DNA of 64,000 nt, taken from the NCBI RefSeq assembly GCF_030705305.1, contig NZ_JAUZEE010000015.1, positions 1-64,000 of the forward strand. The letters run 5' to 3'. Position numbers and translations under genes: made by a program. The DNA comes from Leptothrix discophora (GTDB lineage: Bacteria; Pseudomonadota; Gammaproteobacteria; Burkholderiales; Burkholderiaceae_C). This document shows, piece after piece, positions 46,007 through 53,589 of the stretch. The notes beneath the pieces are model-generated. The model had not been told where the DNA came from. It searched no databases and saw nothing but the letters and a program-made list of their open reading frames with translations. The stretch's first letter is position 1. Each line of letters begins with the position of its first letter.

Positions 46007-46688
46007 GCGCGTAGTAGGTCAGCTCGCTGTTTGAGGCCAGCGCCATCTTCTCCATCACGCGGGTGCGGTAGGTGCTGACGGTCTTGGCGCTGAGTGACAG
46101 GCTTTCGGCCATGCCGCCGACGGTGTCGCCGCGGGCCAGGTGCAGGAAGACCTGCAGCTCACGGCGCGAGAGCTGCTCGTGCGGCGCGCGCTCGCGGTGG
46201 CGGTCCAGCGCATCGACGAGTTCCTCGGCCGCCTCGGCGCCGACGTAGTGGCGGCCGCGGTGCACGGCCCGCACCGCCTGCACGATCTCCTCGGTGGCGC
46301 AGCCCTTGTCGAGGTAGCCGCTGGCGCCCTGGCGCATCAGCGCGACGGCATGGTGGCGGGCCGGTGCGCCGCTGAAGACCAGCACCGGCAGCGCGGGTGC
46401 GCGGCGCCGGATCGCGCCGAGCGCGTCGGCCCCGCTGAGCACCGGCATGCACACGTCGAGCAGCAGCACGTCCAGGCCGCCTTCGCGCACCCGGTCGATG
46501 GCCTCGCGGCCGTCGCAGGCCTCGGCGACCACGACCAGGTCGGGCTCGGCCGACAGGCAGGTCCGCAGGCCCAGCCGCACGACCGGATGGCCGTCGGCGA
46601 CGACGATGCGGATGCGGCCGGCCTCGTCGCCGTCGCCCTGGCAAGGGCCTTCGGCGTCGCTGTCGCGGTCCAGAGGCAGGGCGTTCAT
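45984..46688 (-). CDS. NarL/FixJ-type two-component response regulator
   Basis: 234 residues. Receiver domain (about 27-145): IRIVVADGHPVVRLGLRTCL, phospho-acceptor Asp78 in LLLDVCMPVLSG, the Thr/Ser position in VLVFSG, and Lys in YLDKGC. The C-terminal LuxR-type helix-turn-helix (about 168-230) reads LSRRELQVFLHLARGDTVGGMAESLSLSAKTVSTYRTRVMEKM. The receiver begins ADGHP where ADDHP is usual, so one of the two acidic Mg ligands is Gly; phosphorylation may be altered. No cognate kinase is nearby. The first 25 residues are an acidic extension. The gene is downstream of DUF3309. Confidence 0.92.
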   Translation of the reverse strand: MNALPLDRDSDAEGPCQGDGDEAGRIRIVVADGHPVVRLGLRTCLSAEPDLVVVAEACDGREAIDRVREGGLDVLLLDVCMPVLSGADALGAIRRRAPALPVLVFSGAPARHHAVALMRQGASGYLDKGCATEEIVQAVRAVHRGRHYVGAEAAEELVDALDRHRERAPHEQLSRRELQVFLHLARGDTVGGMAESLSLSAKTVSTYRTRVMEKMALASNSELTYYALKAGLLQ

Positions 46689-46719
46689 CGTGGGCGCGCC
46701 GGGCCGGCGTCAGGGGACA

Positions 46720-46878
46720 TCAGAGGCGTCCGCTGATGACCAGCACCAGCACGATGACCAGCAGCAGGCCGATGCCGCCGCTCGGGCCGTAGCCCCAGGC
46801 ATGGCTGTGCGGCCAGGACGGCAGCGCGCCGAAGAGGAACAGCAGCAGGACGATCAGGAGGATGGTGCCGAGGCTCAT
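46720..46878 (-). CDS. DUF3309 small membrane protein
   Basis: 52 residues, missed by length cut-offs but clear. It reads MSLGTILLIVLLLFLFGALP, then SWPHSHAWGYGPSGGIG, then LLLVIVLVLVISGRL: two membrane helices joined by the conserved SWPHS-WGYGPSGG loop of DUF3309. The family has no known function and is often stress-related in Proteobacteria. Its ATG overlaps the TGA of the upstream Crp-like gene (ATGA), so it is translationally coupled to that regulator. Confidence 0.88.
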   Translation of the reverse strand: MSLGTILLIVLLLFLFGALPSWPHSHAWGYGPSGGIGLLLVIVLVLVISGRL

Positions 46879-47690
46879 GGTGTGGACTCCGTGGGGTTGG
46901 TGGGCGTGAAGAAGGGCGTGATGGGTGGCGCGGCGGGTGACGAGGCGGGAAGCGTGGCGGGTGGCACGGCGGATGACGAGGCGTGTGCGGGCGCCGCATC
47001 GGCGACCAGCCGTTCGGCCGCGTAGCAGCTGCAGGCGATGCTCTCCAGCCCGCTGCGGTCGAGCACCTGCAGTTCGCCGCGGTGGTAGCGGATCAGGCCG
47101 CGCCGCTGCATCGCGGCGGCCGCGCGGGTCACGCCCACGCGTCGCACGCCCAGCATCCCGGCCATGAAGGCCTGGGTGACGTGCAGCGGCTCGCCTTCGG
47201 CGCGGTCCAGGCTCATCAGCAGCCAGCGCGCCAGGCGCTGGTCGATCGCGTGTTCATGCAGGCAGCCGGCCGATCGGGCGACCTGGGCCAGCAGGCTGCA
47301 GGCATAGCCGTCGAGCACCTGCCGCAGCGCCCGGCCGCGGTTCAGTTCGCGGCGCAGCGTCCGGGCATCGAGCCGCCAGGCCAGACCGGCGCCCTGCACC
47401 AGCGCGCGCATCGGCGCGATCGGCTGGCCCAGCATCAGCGGCACGCCCAGCATGCCTTCGCGGCCGACCATGCCGACCTCCAGCCCGGTGCCGCCCTGCA
47501 CCTGCACCAGCAGCGAGATGAAGCCGCGGGTCGGGAAATGCACGTGGTCGAGCGTCTGGCCGACGTCGTTGAGGATGCGGCCGAAGCGCAGCTCGACCCG
47601 TTCGCAGCCGGCCAGCAGGCTGTCGCGGTCGGCCTCGGGCAGGGCGTCGAGCAGCTGGTTGTGGGGCAGGTCTTGGTCGGCAGGGGCCAC
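46875..47690 (-). CDS. Crp/Fnr family transcriptional regulator, paralogue 3
   Basis: 271 residues from GTG 47690, the start that best aligns with the other paralogues (HNQLLDALPEADRDSLL). The cNMP-like barrel (FGRILNDVGQTLDHVHFPTRGFISLLV), the dimer helix with HEHAIDQRLARWLLMSLDRAEG, and the HTH with MLGVRRVGVTRAAAAMQRRG are present. The recognition helix has Val where the other two have Glu after RR, so its DNA preference may differ. The C-terminal tail of about 40 residues is low-complexity Ala/Pro/Thr. Two palindrome sites lie upstream. ATG 47747 is an alternative start. It is coupled to DUF3309. Confidence 0.82.
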   Translation of the reverse strand: MAPADQDLPHNQLLDALPEADRDSLLAGCERVELRFGRILNDVGQTLDHVHFPTRGFISLLVQVQGGTGLEVGMVGREGMLGVPLMLGQPIAPMRALVQGAGLAWRLDARTLRRELNRGRALRQVLDGYACSLLAQVARSAGCLHEHAIDQRLARWLLMSLDRAEGEPLHVTQAFMAGMLGVRRVGVTRAAAAMQRRGLIRYHRGELQVLDRSGLESIACSCYAAERLVADAAPAHASSSAVPPATLPASSPAAPPITPFFTPTNPTESTP

Positions 47691-47725
47691 GGTGTCGTCG
47701 TCTCGTCGTGGCCTGGCCGGCGGCC

Positions 47726-47740
47726 GTGCGTTCCACGCAC
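47726..47740. promoter_or_regulatory. 15-bp palindrome upstream of Crp-like gene 3
   Basis: GTGCG-TTCCA-CGCAC: both half-sites exact but with five central bases instead of four; GTGCGT-TCC-ACGCAC is a perfect inverted repeat. It lies 36 bases upstream of the proposed GTG. Confidence 0.4.
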
Positions 47741-47770
47741 CGAGCATGGGACTTGCCCGCCGCGCTGGCT

Positions 47771-47784
47771 GTACGCCAGCGCAC
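47771..47784. promoter_or_regulatory. near-perfect palindrome between Crp-like genes 2 and 3
   Basis: GTACGCCAGCGCAC, read on the other strand as GTGCGCTGGCGTAC followed by AG. One mismatch. It lies 81 bases upstream of the Crp-like gene 3 start. Confidence 0.5.
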
Positions 47785-47803
47785 ACCGCTGGTGCAGCCT
47801 CGC

Positions 47804-48523
47804 CTACTTGGCGATGGCGTTGGGCAGCAGGCGGTCGTACTCGTGCTTGACGACGGCATAGCACTCGCAGGTGCGGGCTTCGAGGCCCGGCCGGTCGAGC
47901 ACCTTGATGTGGCCGCGCGCATAGCGGATCAGGCCTTGCGCCTGCAGCTTCAGCGCGGCCTCGGTGACGCCCTCGCGGCGCACGCCGAGCATGTTGGCGA
48001 TCAGCTCCTGCGTCATCACCAGGTCGGGGCCGTCGAGCCGGTCCAGGCTCAGCAGCAGCCAGCGGCAGAGCTGCTGGTCGAGCGTGTGGTGGCGGTTGCA
48101 GACGGCGGTCTGGGCCATCTGCGTGATCAGGGCCTGGGTGTAGCGCAGCAGCAGGTGCATGACCGGCAGCGACGAGTTGAACTCGACCTTCAGGTCGGCC
48201 GCGCGCATGCGCCACGCCTTGCCCGCGCTCTGCACGACCGCGCGGCTGGGCGTGGTCTCGCCGCCCATGAACAGCGAGATGCCGACGATGCCCTCGAAGC
48301 CGACCACGCCGATCTCGGCCGACGCGCCGTTCTCCATCACGTAGAGCAGCGAGACGATCGCGGTGGTCGGGAAGATGACGTGCGACATCCGCGCATCGGA
48401 CTCCTGCACGACGGTGCCCAGCGGCAGGTCGATCTCTTCGAGCAGGGTCCGCCAGCGTGCCCAGTCTTCATCGGGCAGGGCGGCCAGCAGGTGGTTGTTG
48501 CGGGGTTCGGGTGGGCGGGTCAT
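47804..48523 (-). CDS. Crp/Fnr family transcriptional regulator, paralogue 2
   Basis: 239 residues, the closest relative of paralogue 1 (shared CNRHHTLDQQLCRWLLLSLDRLDG and LGVRREGVTEAALKLQAQGLIRY). N-terminal barrel LPLGTVVQESDARMSHVIFPTTAIVSLLYVMENGASAEIGVVGFEGIVG. The HTH recognition helix is identical to paralogue 1 over RREGVTEAAL, so both probably bind the same DNA. There is no Fnr-type cysteine cluster at the N-terminus and the usual cAMP-contact Arg is not evident. A CTGGGAAT precedes ATG 48523. Palindromes at 48636 and 48694 lie upstream. Confidence 0.92.
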   Translation of the reverse strand: MTRPPEPRNNHLLAALPDEDWARWRTLLEEIDLPLGTVVQESDARMSHVIFPTTAIVSLLYVMENGASAEIGVVGFEGIVGISLFMGGETTPSRAVVQSAGKAWRMRAADLKVEFNSSLPVMHLLLRYTQALITQMAQTAVCNRHHTLDQQLCRWLLLSLDRLDGPDLVMTQELIANMLGVRREGVTEAALKLQAQGLIRYARGHIKVLDRPGLEARTCECYAVVKHEYDRLLPNAIAK

Positions 48524-48635
48524 TGGATTCCCAGGTGCAGCGTAGGGAGAAATCGACCAGCGCAGGTGCCGTCGGAAGGCGCACGCGACCTGCCGTGCTC
48601 CCGTTCACTGTACGTGTGAAGCCGGGCTCCGATCT

Positions 48636-48649
48636 GTTCGACAGCGCAC
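48636..48649. promoter_or_regulatory. near-perfect palindrome upstream of Crp-like gene 2
   Basis: GTTCGACAGCGCAC; on the other strand GTGCGCTGTCGAAC followed by AGAT. One mismatch. It lies 113 bases upstream of the ATG. Confidence 0.45.
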
Positions 48650-48686
48650 CAACCGTCATCTGCCGCGTGCCCGCCGGTGCGGCCGC

Positions 48687-49688
48687 TCAGGGCGTGCGCT
48701 GGCGCACCCCGTGGGCAATGTCCCGGGCCAGGGCGTCGAGCAGCTCGTAGCGGCGCCGGTAGAGCGCCCGCTTGCGAACCGGCACCTGGTCGGGGCTGCG
48801 CCGCACCGGGCAGCTCGCCAGCTCGAAGAAGCCCTCGGCGGTCTCGGTGCCGCCGGCGTCCTGCCAGGCCTCGTCGTAGCTCGCATGCACCTGGTCGCTG
48901 GCGGCGTAGTGGCGGTTGCTGCTGACGCGCTGGGCGTTGCCCACCGCCAGGATGCGCGCCACGCCCAGGCTGGTGCACAGCAGCCGGAAGGCGGTCAGCA
49001 GCAGGTCGCGCGGGCGCAGGCCGTGCAGCTGGTGGGTCAGGTGGCGGTAGCGTTCCAGCGCGGCCGGGTCATGCAGGCCCTGCAGCGCGCCGACGTAGGC
49101 CAGCAGTCCGGACGGCGCTGACGCAGCCAGCGGGGTCGCTTCGGACAGGCCCAGCGTGAAGGCGATCGAGTAGAGCGTGTCCTCGCCCTGGCACAGGTGC
49201 AGCGTGGACTCGCCCTCGTGCTCGAACTTGCCGGGCCGGTCCAGCCGCAGGTGCAGGCCCTCGGCGGTGCCTGCCAGCCAGGCCGGACCGGGCGCATGCA
49301 GCAGCGCGAGCGCACCGCGCATCAGGCTGTAGTGGGTGCGGATGACCTCGAGCCGGCGCTCCGGATGCCAGCCGCCATGCAGGTAGGGATGGACCACGCA
49401 GGTGACCAGGTAGGGCCGCGCGGCCAGCTCGCGCTGCAGCGCCGGGTTGCCGTCGTCGCCATACCAGCGGCGGAAGGTGTCGAGGTGGCGCAGGCAGCGC
49501 AGGAAGTGCGTCGCCACGCGCTGCGGACCGGGTGAGCCGGAGCCCGGTCGCGGGTGCCGTGCGGCATCCAGCAGGTGCAGCATCACCGGCCAGCGTCGTG
49601 CGCGCGAAGCATGTTCGACGGCGCACCCCGGCGTCTGTTCGGCAGCACACGCAACGACCGGCCGATTGGAGAATTCACTCGTGTTCAT
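48687..49688 (-). CDS. DUF535 (VirK/YbjX family) protein
   Basis: 333 residues. The DUF535 core is clear: HYSLMRGALALLHA, LHLRLDRPGKFEHEGESTLHLCQGEDTLYSIAFTLG, GVARILAVGNAQRVSSNRHYAASDQVHASYDEAW and the C-terminal VPVRKRALYRRRYELLDALARDI. VirK/YbjX proteins affect surface virulence factors and antimicrobial-peptide resistance in enteric bacteria; the mechanism is not known. The start may be ATG 49688 or the internal ATG at 49583; the second would put two palindromes upstream of the start instead of inside it. It is divergent from the GH5 gene. Confidence 0.85.
   Translation of the reverse strand: MNTSEFSNRPVVACAAEQTPGCAVEHASRARRWPVMLHLLDAARHPRPGSGSPGPQRVATHFLRCLRHLDTFRRWYGDDGNPALQRELAARPYLVTCVVHPYLHGGWHPERRLEVIRTHYSLMRGALALLHAPGPAWLAGTAEGLHLRLDRPGKFEHEGESTLHLCQGEDTLYSIAFTLGLSEATPLAASAPSGLLAYVGALQGLHDPAALERYRHLTHQLHGLRPRDLLLTAFRLLCTSLGVARILAVGNAQRVSSNRHYAASDQVHASYDEAWQDAGGTETAEGFFELASCPVRRSPDQVPVRKRALYRRRYELLDALARDIAHGVRQRTP
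48694..48707. promoter_or_regulatory. perfect palindrome overlapping the DUF535 3' end
   Basis: GTGCGCTGGCGCAC, both halves exact, identical to 41370-41383. It encodes the last residues of the DUF535 protein (VRQRT) and lies 171 bases upstream of Crp-like gene 2. Confidence 0.5.
49613..49626. promoter_or_regulatory. palindrome-like site near the DUF535 start, copy 1
   Basis: GTTCGACGGCGCAC; other strand GTGCGCCGTCGAAC. One mismatch. It is upstream of the internal ATG at 49583. Confidence 0.4.
49637..49650. promoter_or_regulatory. palindrome-like site near the DUF535 start, copy 2
   Basis: GTTCGGCAGCACAC; other strand GTGTGCTGCCGAAC followed by AGACGC, the same tail as the sites at 35087 and 55366. 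It starts 24 bases from copy 1. A further half-match (GTGCGCTGGCCCGC on the minus strand) is at 49766-49779. Confidence 0.4.
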
Positions 49689-49893
49689 CGGTATTCCCGC
49701 GATCCGAGCCCTTACCGGGCGTTACCTCGTCCAGACGTTTTCCAGAGCCTGCTTGCCCTTCCAATGCGGGCCAGCGCACCGACGCGTGGCGCCGGCAACA
49801 CCCCGCCGGCAGAACGTCCTGCCCGCCCCATCGAACGAGCGGACCGCAGGCCACGGACCGGGTCGATCGACCCTTCTCAGGAACAGACTTCCC

Positions 49894-51702
49894 ATGCCCA
49901 TGAACTTTCGTCAGACATGGACCCGCGGGTCCCTTCGAGCGATCTTCGCGACCCTCGTCGCGTGGCTGCTGGCCTGTGCCAGCCTGCCGGCCCAGGCGGT
50001 CGGCTACAGCACCCGCAACGGCCGCATCTACGACCCCGCCGGCGTGGAGATGCAGATCCGTGGCATCAGCCACTTCGGCTTCAACGCGGCCATCCTGCAG
50101 CCGCAGTACCTGTGGGCGATGGGCTGGAAGCAGCAGATCGCGCAGATCAAGAGCCTGGGCTTCAACGCCGTGCGGCTGCCCTTCGTGCCGGACACGCTCT
50201 ACAACACCACGCCGGTCAACCAGTTGAGCTACATCGACGCCAGCCTCAACCCCGAGCTGATCGGCAAGACGCCGCTGCAGGCCATGGACCTGTGGATGGC
50301 CGAGGCCGAGCGCCAGGGCCTGTACGTGATGCTGGACTTCCACAGCGTCTCGAAGGTGCGCCAGTACCCGACCTGGTACGTCTCCAACCCAGCCGACTTC
50401 GGCCTGATCCACAACGGCCAGGCCTACCCGCAGGCCTATTGGCTGCGTGACCTGGCCTTCGTCGCCAGGCGCTACGCGGCGCTGCCGCACTTCTTCGCGA
50501 TCGACATCTACAACGAGCCCAACGGCGTGGTGCGCTGGGCGGCGGGCGACGCCAACATGAGCAACCCGGCCAATTTCTGGAAGCCCAATGCCGAAGCCGC
50601 CGCTGCGGCGGTGCTGGCGGCCAACCCGTCGCTGCTGGTGTTCGTGCAGGGCATCAACGGCAACTTCGATGGCATCGAGGATTCCAGCCTGCCGATGAAC
50701 TGGGGCGAGGACTTCCAGCCGCAGGCCAACCAGCCACTGGCCATCGCCGCCGGCAAGCTGGTGCTGACGCCGCACACCTACGGCCCGGACGTGTTCATGA
50801 AGTACACGTTCAGCGCGGCCAACTTCCCGGCCAACCTGCCGGCGCAGTGGGACCAGCTGTTCGGCCGCTTCGCCAGCCAGGTGCCGGTGGTGCTGGGCGA
50901 ATGGGGCGGGCGCTACGGCAACGGCACCGGTGGCAGCAAGGACGTGACCTGGCAGAACGCGCTGGTCGACTACCTGATCGCCCGAAACATGCGCAGCACC
51001 TTCTACTGGTGCTACACGCCCAACAGCGGCGACAGCGGCGGCATCCTCGACGACTACCTCGCCGTGCGGACCGACAAGATGGCGCTGCTGCGCAAGCTGT
51101 GGGGCAGCCCGGCGACCACCGGCACGACAGCCCCGGCCACACCCACCGCACCGGGCACGACCCCCGCCCCCGCCCCCAACACCAACACCACCCTCGTCGC
51201 GCCCTCGATCGCCAGCTACTCGCCGGCGGTCGGCCCGGTCGGCACCGTGGTCACGATCAACGGCAAGGGCTTCACCGGTGCCAACGCGGCCTGGGCCGGC
51301 CTGGCCCACGATGCCGGCGTCAAGGTGATCAGCGACACGCAGGTGCAGGTCACCATCCCGGCCGGTGCGACCAGCGGCGCGATCGGCGTCTTCAACCCGG
51401 CCGGCGTGGCCTTCACCGCCACCGGCTTCAGCGTCAGCGGCGCGGCCATCGCCTGGCCGCAGCCGGGGATCATGAACTTCTCGCCGGCATCCGGGCCGGT
51501 CGGCACGGTGGTCACGGTCAACGGCTCGGGCTTCACCGGCGCCAACCTGGCCTGGGTCGGCAACGCCCACAACGGCAGCGTGCGCGTCATCAGCGACACG
51601 CAGGTGCAGGTGACCATCCCGGCCGGCGCGACCAGCGGCGCGATCGGCGTGTTCAACCCGAAGAACGTGGCCTTCACGGCGACCGCGTTCACGGTGCGCT
51701 GA
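49894..51702 (+). CDS. secreted GH5 glycoside hydrolase with two IPT/TIG domains
   Basis: 602 residues. A long signal peptide ends LLACASLPAQA. The GH5 (cellulase-like) catalytic barrel (about 38-400) has HFGFNAAILQPQYLWAMGW, the acid/base Glu208 in IYNEPNG and the nucleophile Glu336 in VLGEWGG. A Thr/Pro-rich linker follows, then two IPT/TIG immunoglobulin-like domains (about 436-515 and 525-602), nearly identical to each other. It probably cleaves beta-glucan outside the cell. Substrate choices include cellulose, mannan or the organism's own exopolysaccharide, since it lies beside that locus. ATG 49894 or 49900; AGGAA lies upstream. Confidence 0.9.
   Translation: MPMNFRQTWTRGSLRAIFATLVAWLLACASLPAQAVGYSTRNGRIYDPAGVEMQIRGISHFGFNAAILQPQYLWAMGWKQQIAQIKSLGFNAVRLPFVPDTLYNTTPVNQLSYIDASLNPELIGKTPLQAMDLWMAEAERQGLYVMLDFHSVSKVRQYPTWYVSNPADFGLIHNGQAYPQAYWLRDLAFVARRYAALPHFFAIDIYNEPNGVVRWAAGDANMSNPANFWKPNAEAAAAAVLAANPSLLVFVQGINGNFDGIEDSSLPMNWGEDFQPQANQPLAIAAGKLVLTPHTYGPDVFMKYTFSAANFPANLPAQWDQLFGRFASQVPVVLGEWGGRYGNGTGGSKDVTWQNALVDYLIARNMRSTFYWCYTPNSGDSGGILDDYLAVRTDKMALLRKLWGSPATTGTTAPATPTAPGTTPAPAPNTNTTLVAPSIASYSPAVGPVGTVVTINGKGFTGANAAWAGLAHDAGVKVISDTQVQVTIPAGATSGAIGVFNPAGVAFTATGFSVSGAAIAWPQPGIMNFSPASGPVGTVVTVNGSGFTGANLAWVGNAHNGSVRVISDTQVQVTIPAGATSGAIGVFNPKNVAFTATAFTVR
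51220..51696 (+). repeat. tandem 216-bp IPT-domain duplication
   Basis: Copy 1 is 51220-51435 and copy 2 is 51481-51696, the same length and about 90% identical by eye, including long identical runs such as ATCAGCGACACGCAGGTGCA. They code successive IPT domains of the GH5 protein, separated by a 45-bp spacer. The high DNA identity indicates recent duplication or ongoing gene conversion. Confidence 0.85.
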
Positions 51703-51742
51703 ACGTTGCACTGGGCGGTGCGCTGAACGGTGGGCGTCCATC

Positions 51743-53491
51743 TCAGGCCGCCCGGGCCGGCAGCACGGCCGCGACATGACCGGGCCGCTCGTCCGGCCAG
51801 GGTTCGGGCAAGGCGACGGTGCCCGGCGGCATGACCCGCTGGCGCAGCACGATGTCGGCATCCCGCAGCAGGCCGAAGACGCGCGGCCCGCGCACCAGGT
51901 AGCGGCCGGCCAGGCGGGTCGGCGACATCAGCAGGCGGTGCAGCCATTCCAGCCCGGCCCGGCCCATCCAGGCCGGCGCGCGGCGCTCGACGCCGGTCAG
52001 GAAGTCGATCGACGCGCCGATGCACAGGGCCAGGCCTCGGGCCCGGTCGCGTTGCTTCAGGCGCTGCGCGAGGATCTCCTGCTGCGGCGAACCCACCGCC
52101 AGCAGCGCGAAGCGGAAGGGGCTGTGGGCTTCGACGAAGCGCAGGCAGGCCTCGACCTGCGCCGGGTCGCGGATGAAGCCCATCGGCGGGTTGTGGTGGG
52201 CCAGCCGCGTCAGGCCGTGGCGCTGGCGCAGCAGCTCGGCCTGGGCCGGCGTCGCGCCGATCAGCACGATCGCATCGTCCGGGGCGATGACGCGCTCGAA
52301 CAGCCGCGCCGTCAGGTCGCTGCCGGTGCAGACCGGCAGCCTCAGGTTCCGGGTCAGGCTCAGGATGTGAGCCACCACCCGGCTGTCGTTGAGGATGTGC
52401 GACGCGTCGGCATAGAGGGCGCGGAAGCCCGCGTCGTCGCGCAGCCGGATCAGGTGGTCGGCATTGGGCGTGACGACGTAGCCATAGCGGTGCTGGCCAT
52501 GGGCGGCGGCCAGCGCGCTGAAGCTGTCGAGGTCATGGTCGTCGTAGCTGTAGGCCAGCGCCGGCCAGCGTTTCGGCGCGGCGCGGGGCAAGGACGGTTC
52601 GACCGCCACGGCACTCGGCACGCTCACCGGCATCAGGCGGATCGGCACGTGGTGGCCGACACGGCCGGTGGCGGCGGACCACGGCGCATGGTCCTCGACC
52701 GAGGTGCCGGGCGAACTGAGCGTGATCGGCGCCGACAGGGCCTGCAGGCGTTGCGTCAGCGCCCGCACCCGCCGTGCATGGCCGGGAGGCTGGCTCAGCA
52801 CGACCCAGTCGATGTGGCGCTCGCGGCCCAGCCGCAGCAGCTGCGCGATGCTGCCGTCGACCGTGCGGCCGTGCGAGACCGGGCCGTCGTCGTAGACGCC
52901 CAGCACGTCGATGATGCGCGGCGACATCGCCCGCAGCCGTTCCACCAGTCGCTGCGCCGACGCCCCGGCGCCGACCACCGCGACGGTCTCGCTGAGTCGG
53001 CCATGGCGCAGCAGCAGGCGCGCCAGGCCGATGTAGGCCAGCCGGGCCAGCAGCGTCGTGGCCGTCACCGCCAGCATCAGCAGCACCAGCCAGGGCAGCA
53101 GGCGCTCGTCGGCCGGGTCGCGGGCACCCGCGCCGGTCCAGGCCAGCAGGCCCAGCAGCGCGGCCAGCAAGGCCAGCCGGATCAGGTGGGTGCCCAGCAG
53201 CGCGGCCAGGCCATCGGCCTCGCGGCCCAGGCTGGCGCGGCGGCCGAAGTGGCGGTCGAACAGCAGGAAGGGCGCGGCCATCGCGGCGGCCCAGACCAGC
53301 AGCGCGGCATCGCCCGGCACGGCCGGGCCGCGGCCGGGCACGAACCAGGCGGTGACCCACCAGCCGGCCAGCAGCACGGCCAGCGGGTCGAGCAACAGCA
53401 GGCCGTCGGCCCACATGGCGAAGGTGGCGCGCGAGCAGGTCCGGCGCGGGCGGGGCGGGGCGGCGGCGGGCGCCATCGTGAGGACGGGCAT
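51743..53491 (-). CDS. WecG/TagA/CpsF glycosyltransferase fused to a WcaJ-type N-terminal half
   Basis: 582 residues. Residues 20-155 are a multi-helix membrane segment with APFLLFDRHFG. Residues 165-275 are a Rossmann-like CoA-binding-3 domain (GRLSETVAVVGAGASAQRL, VLGVYDDG, HIDWVVLSQP). Both match the N half of the neighbouring sugar transferase. Instead of its catalytic domain, residues 335-550 form a GT26 domain: TPNADHLIRLRDDAGFRALY, VLIGATPAQAELL, VGSPQQEILAQRL, IGASIDFLTG and RRAPAWMGRAGLEWLHRLL. GT26 enzymes add the second sugar (for example ManNAc or glucuronate) to the lipid-linked primer. The usual DGxG near the active site is NDSRVV. ATG 53491 has GGAAG upstream. Confidence 0.88.
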   Translation of the reverse strand: MPVLTMAPAAAPPRPRRTCSRATFAMWADGLLLLDPLAVLLAGWWVTAWFVPGRGPAVPGDAALLVWAAAMAAPFLLFDRHFGRRASLGREADGLAALLGTHLIRLALLAALLGLLAWTGAGARDPADERLLPWLVLLMLAVTATTLLARLAYIGLARLLLRHGRLSETVAVVGAGASAQRLVERLRAMSPRIIDVLGVYDDGPVSHGRTVDGSIAQLLRLGRERHIDWVVLSQPPGHARRVRALTQRLQALSAPITLSSPGTSVEDHAPWSAATGRVGHHVPIRLMPVSVPSAVAVEPSLPRAAPKRWPALAYSYDDHDLDSFSALAAAHGQHRYGYVVTPNADHLIRLRDDAGFRALYADASHILNDSRVVAHILSLTRNLRLPVCTGSDLTARLFERVIAPDDAIVLIGATPAQAELLRQRHGLTRLAHHNPPMGFIRDPAQVEACLRFVEAHSPFRFALLAVGSPQQEILAQRLKQRDRARGLALCIGASIDFLTGVERRAPAWMGRAGLEWLHRLLMSPTRLAGRYLVRGPRVFGLLRDADIVLRQRVMPPGTVALPEPWPDERPGHVAAVLPARAA

Positions 53492-53589
53492 GGCAGGCTT
53501 CCGGAGGGCCGTCGCGGGTGGACGGCGGGTGGCGGTCCGCCAGGGCGCGCAGGGTCGCCGGGCGGTGGAACGGGCCGGGCGACAGGGGC

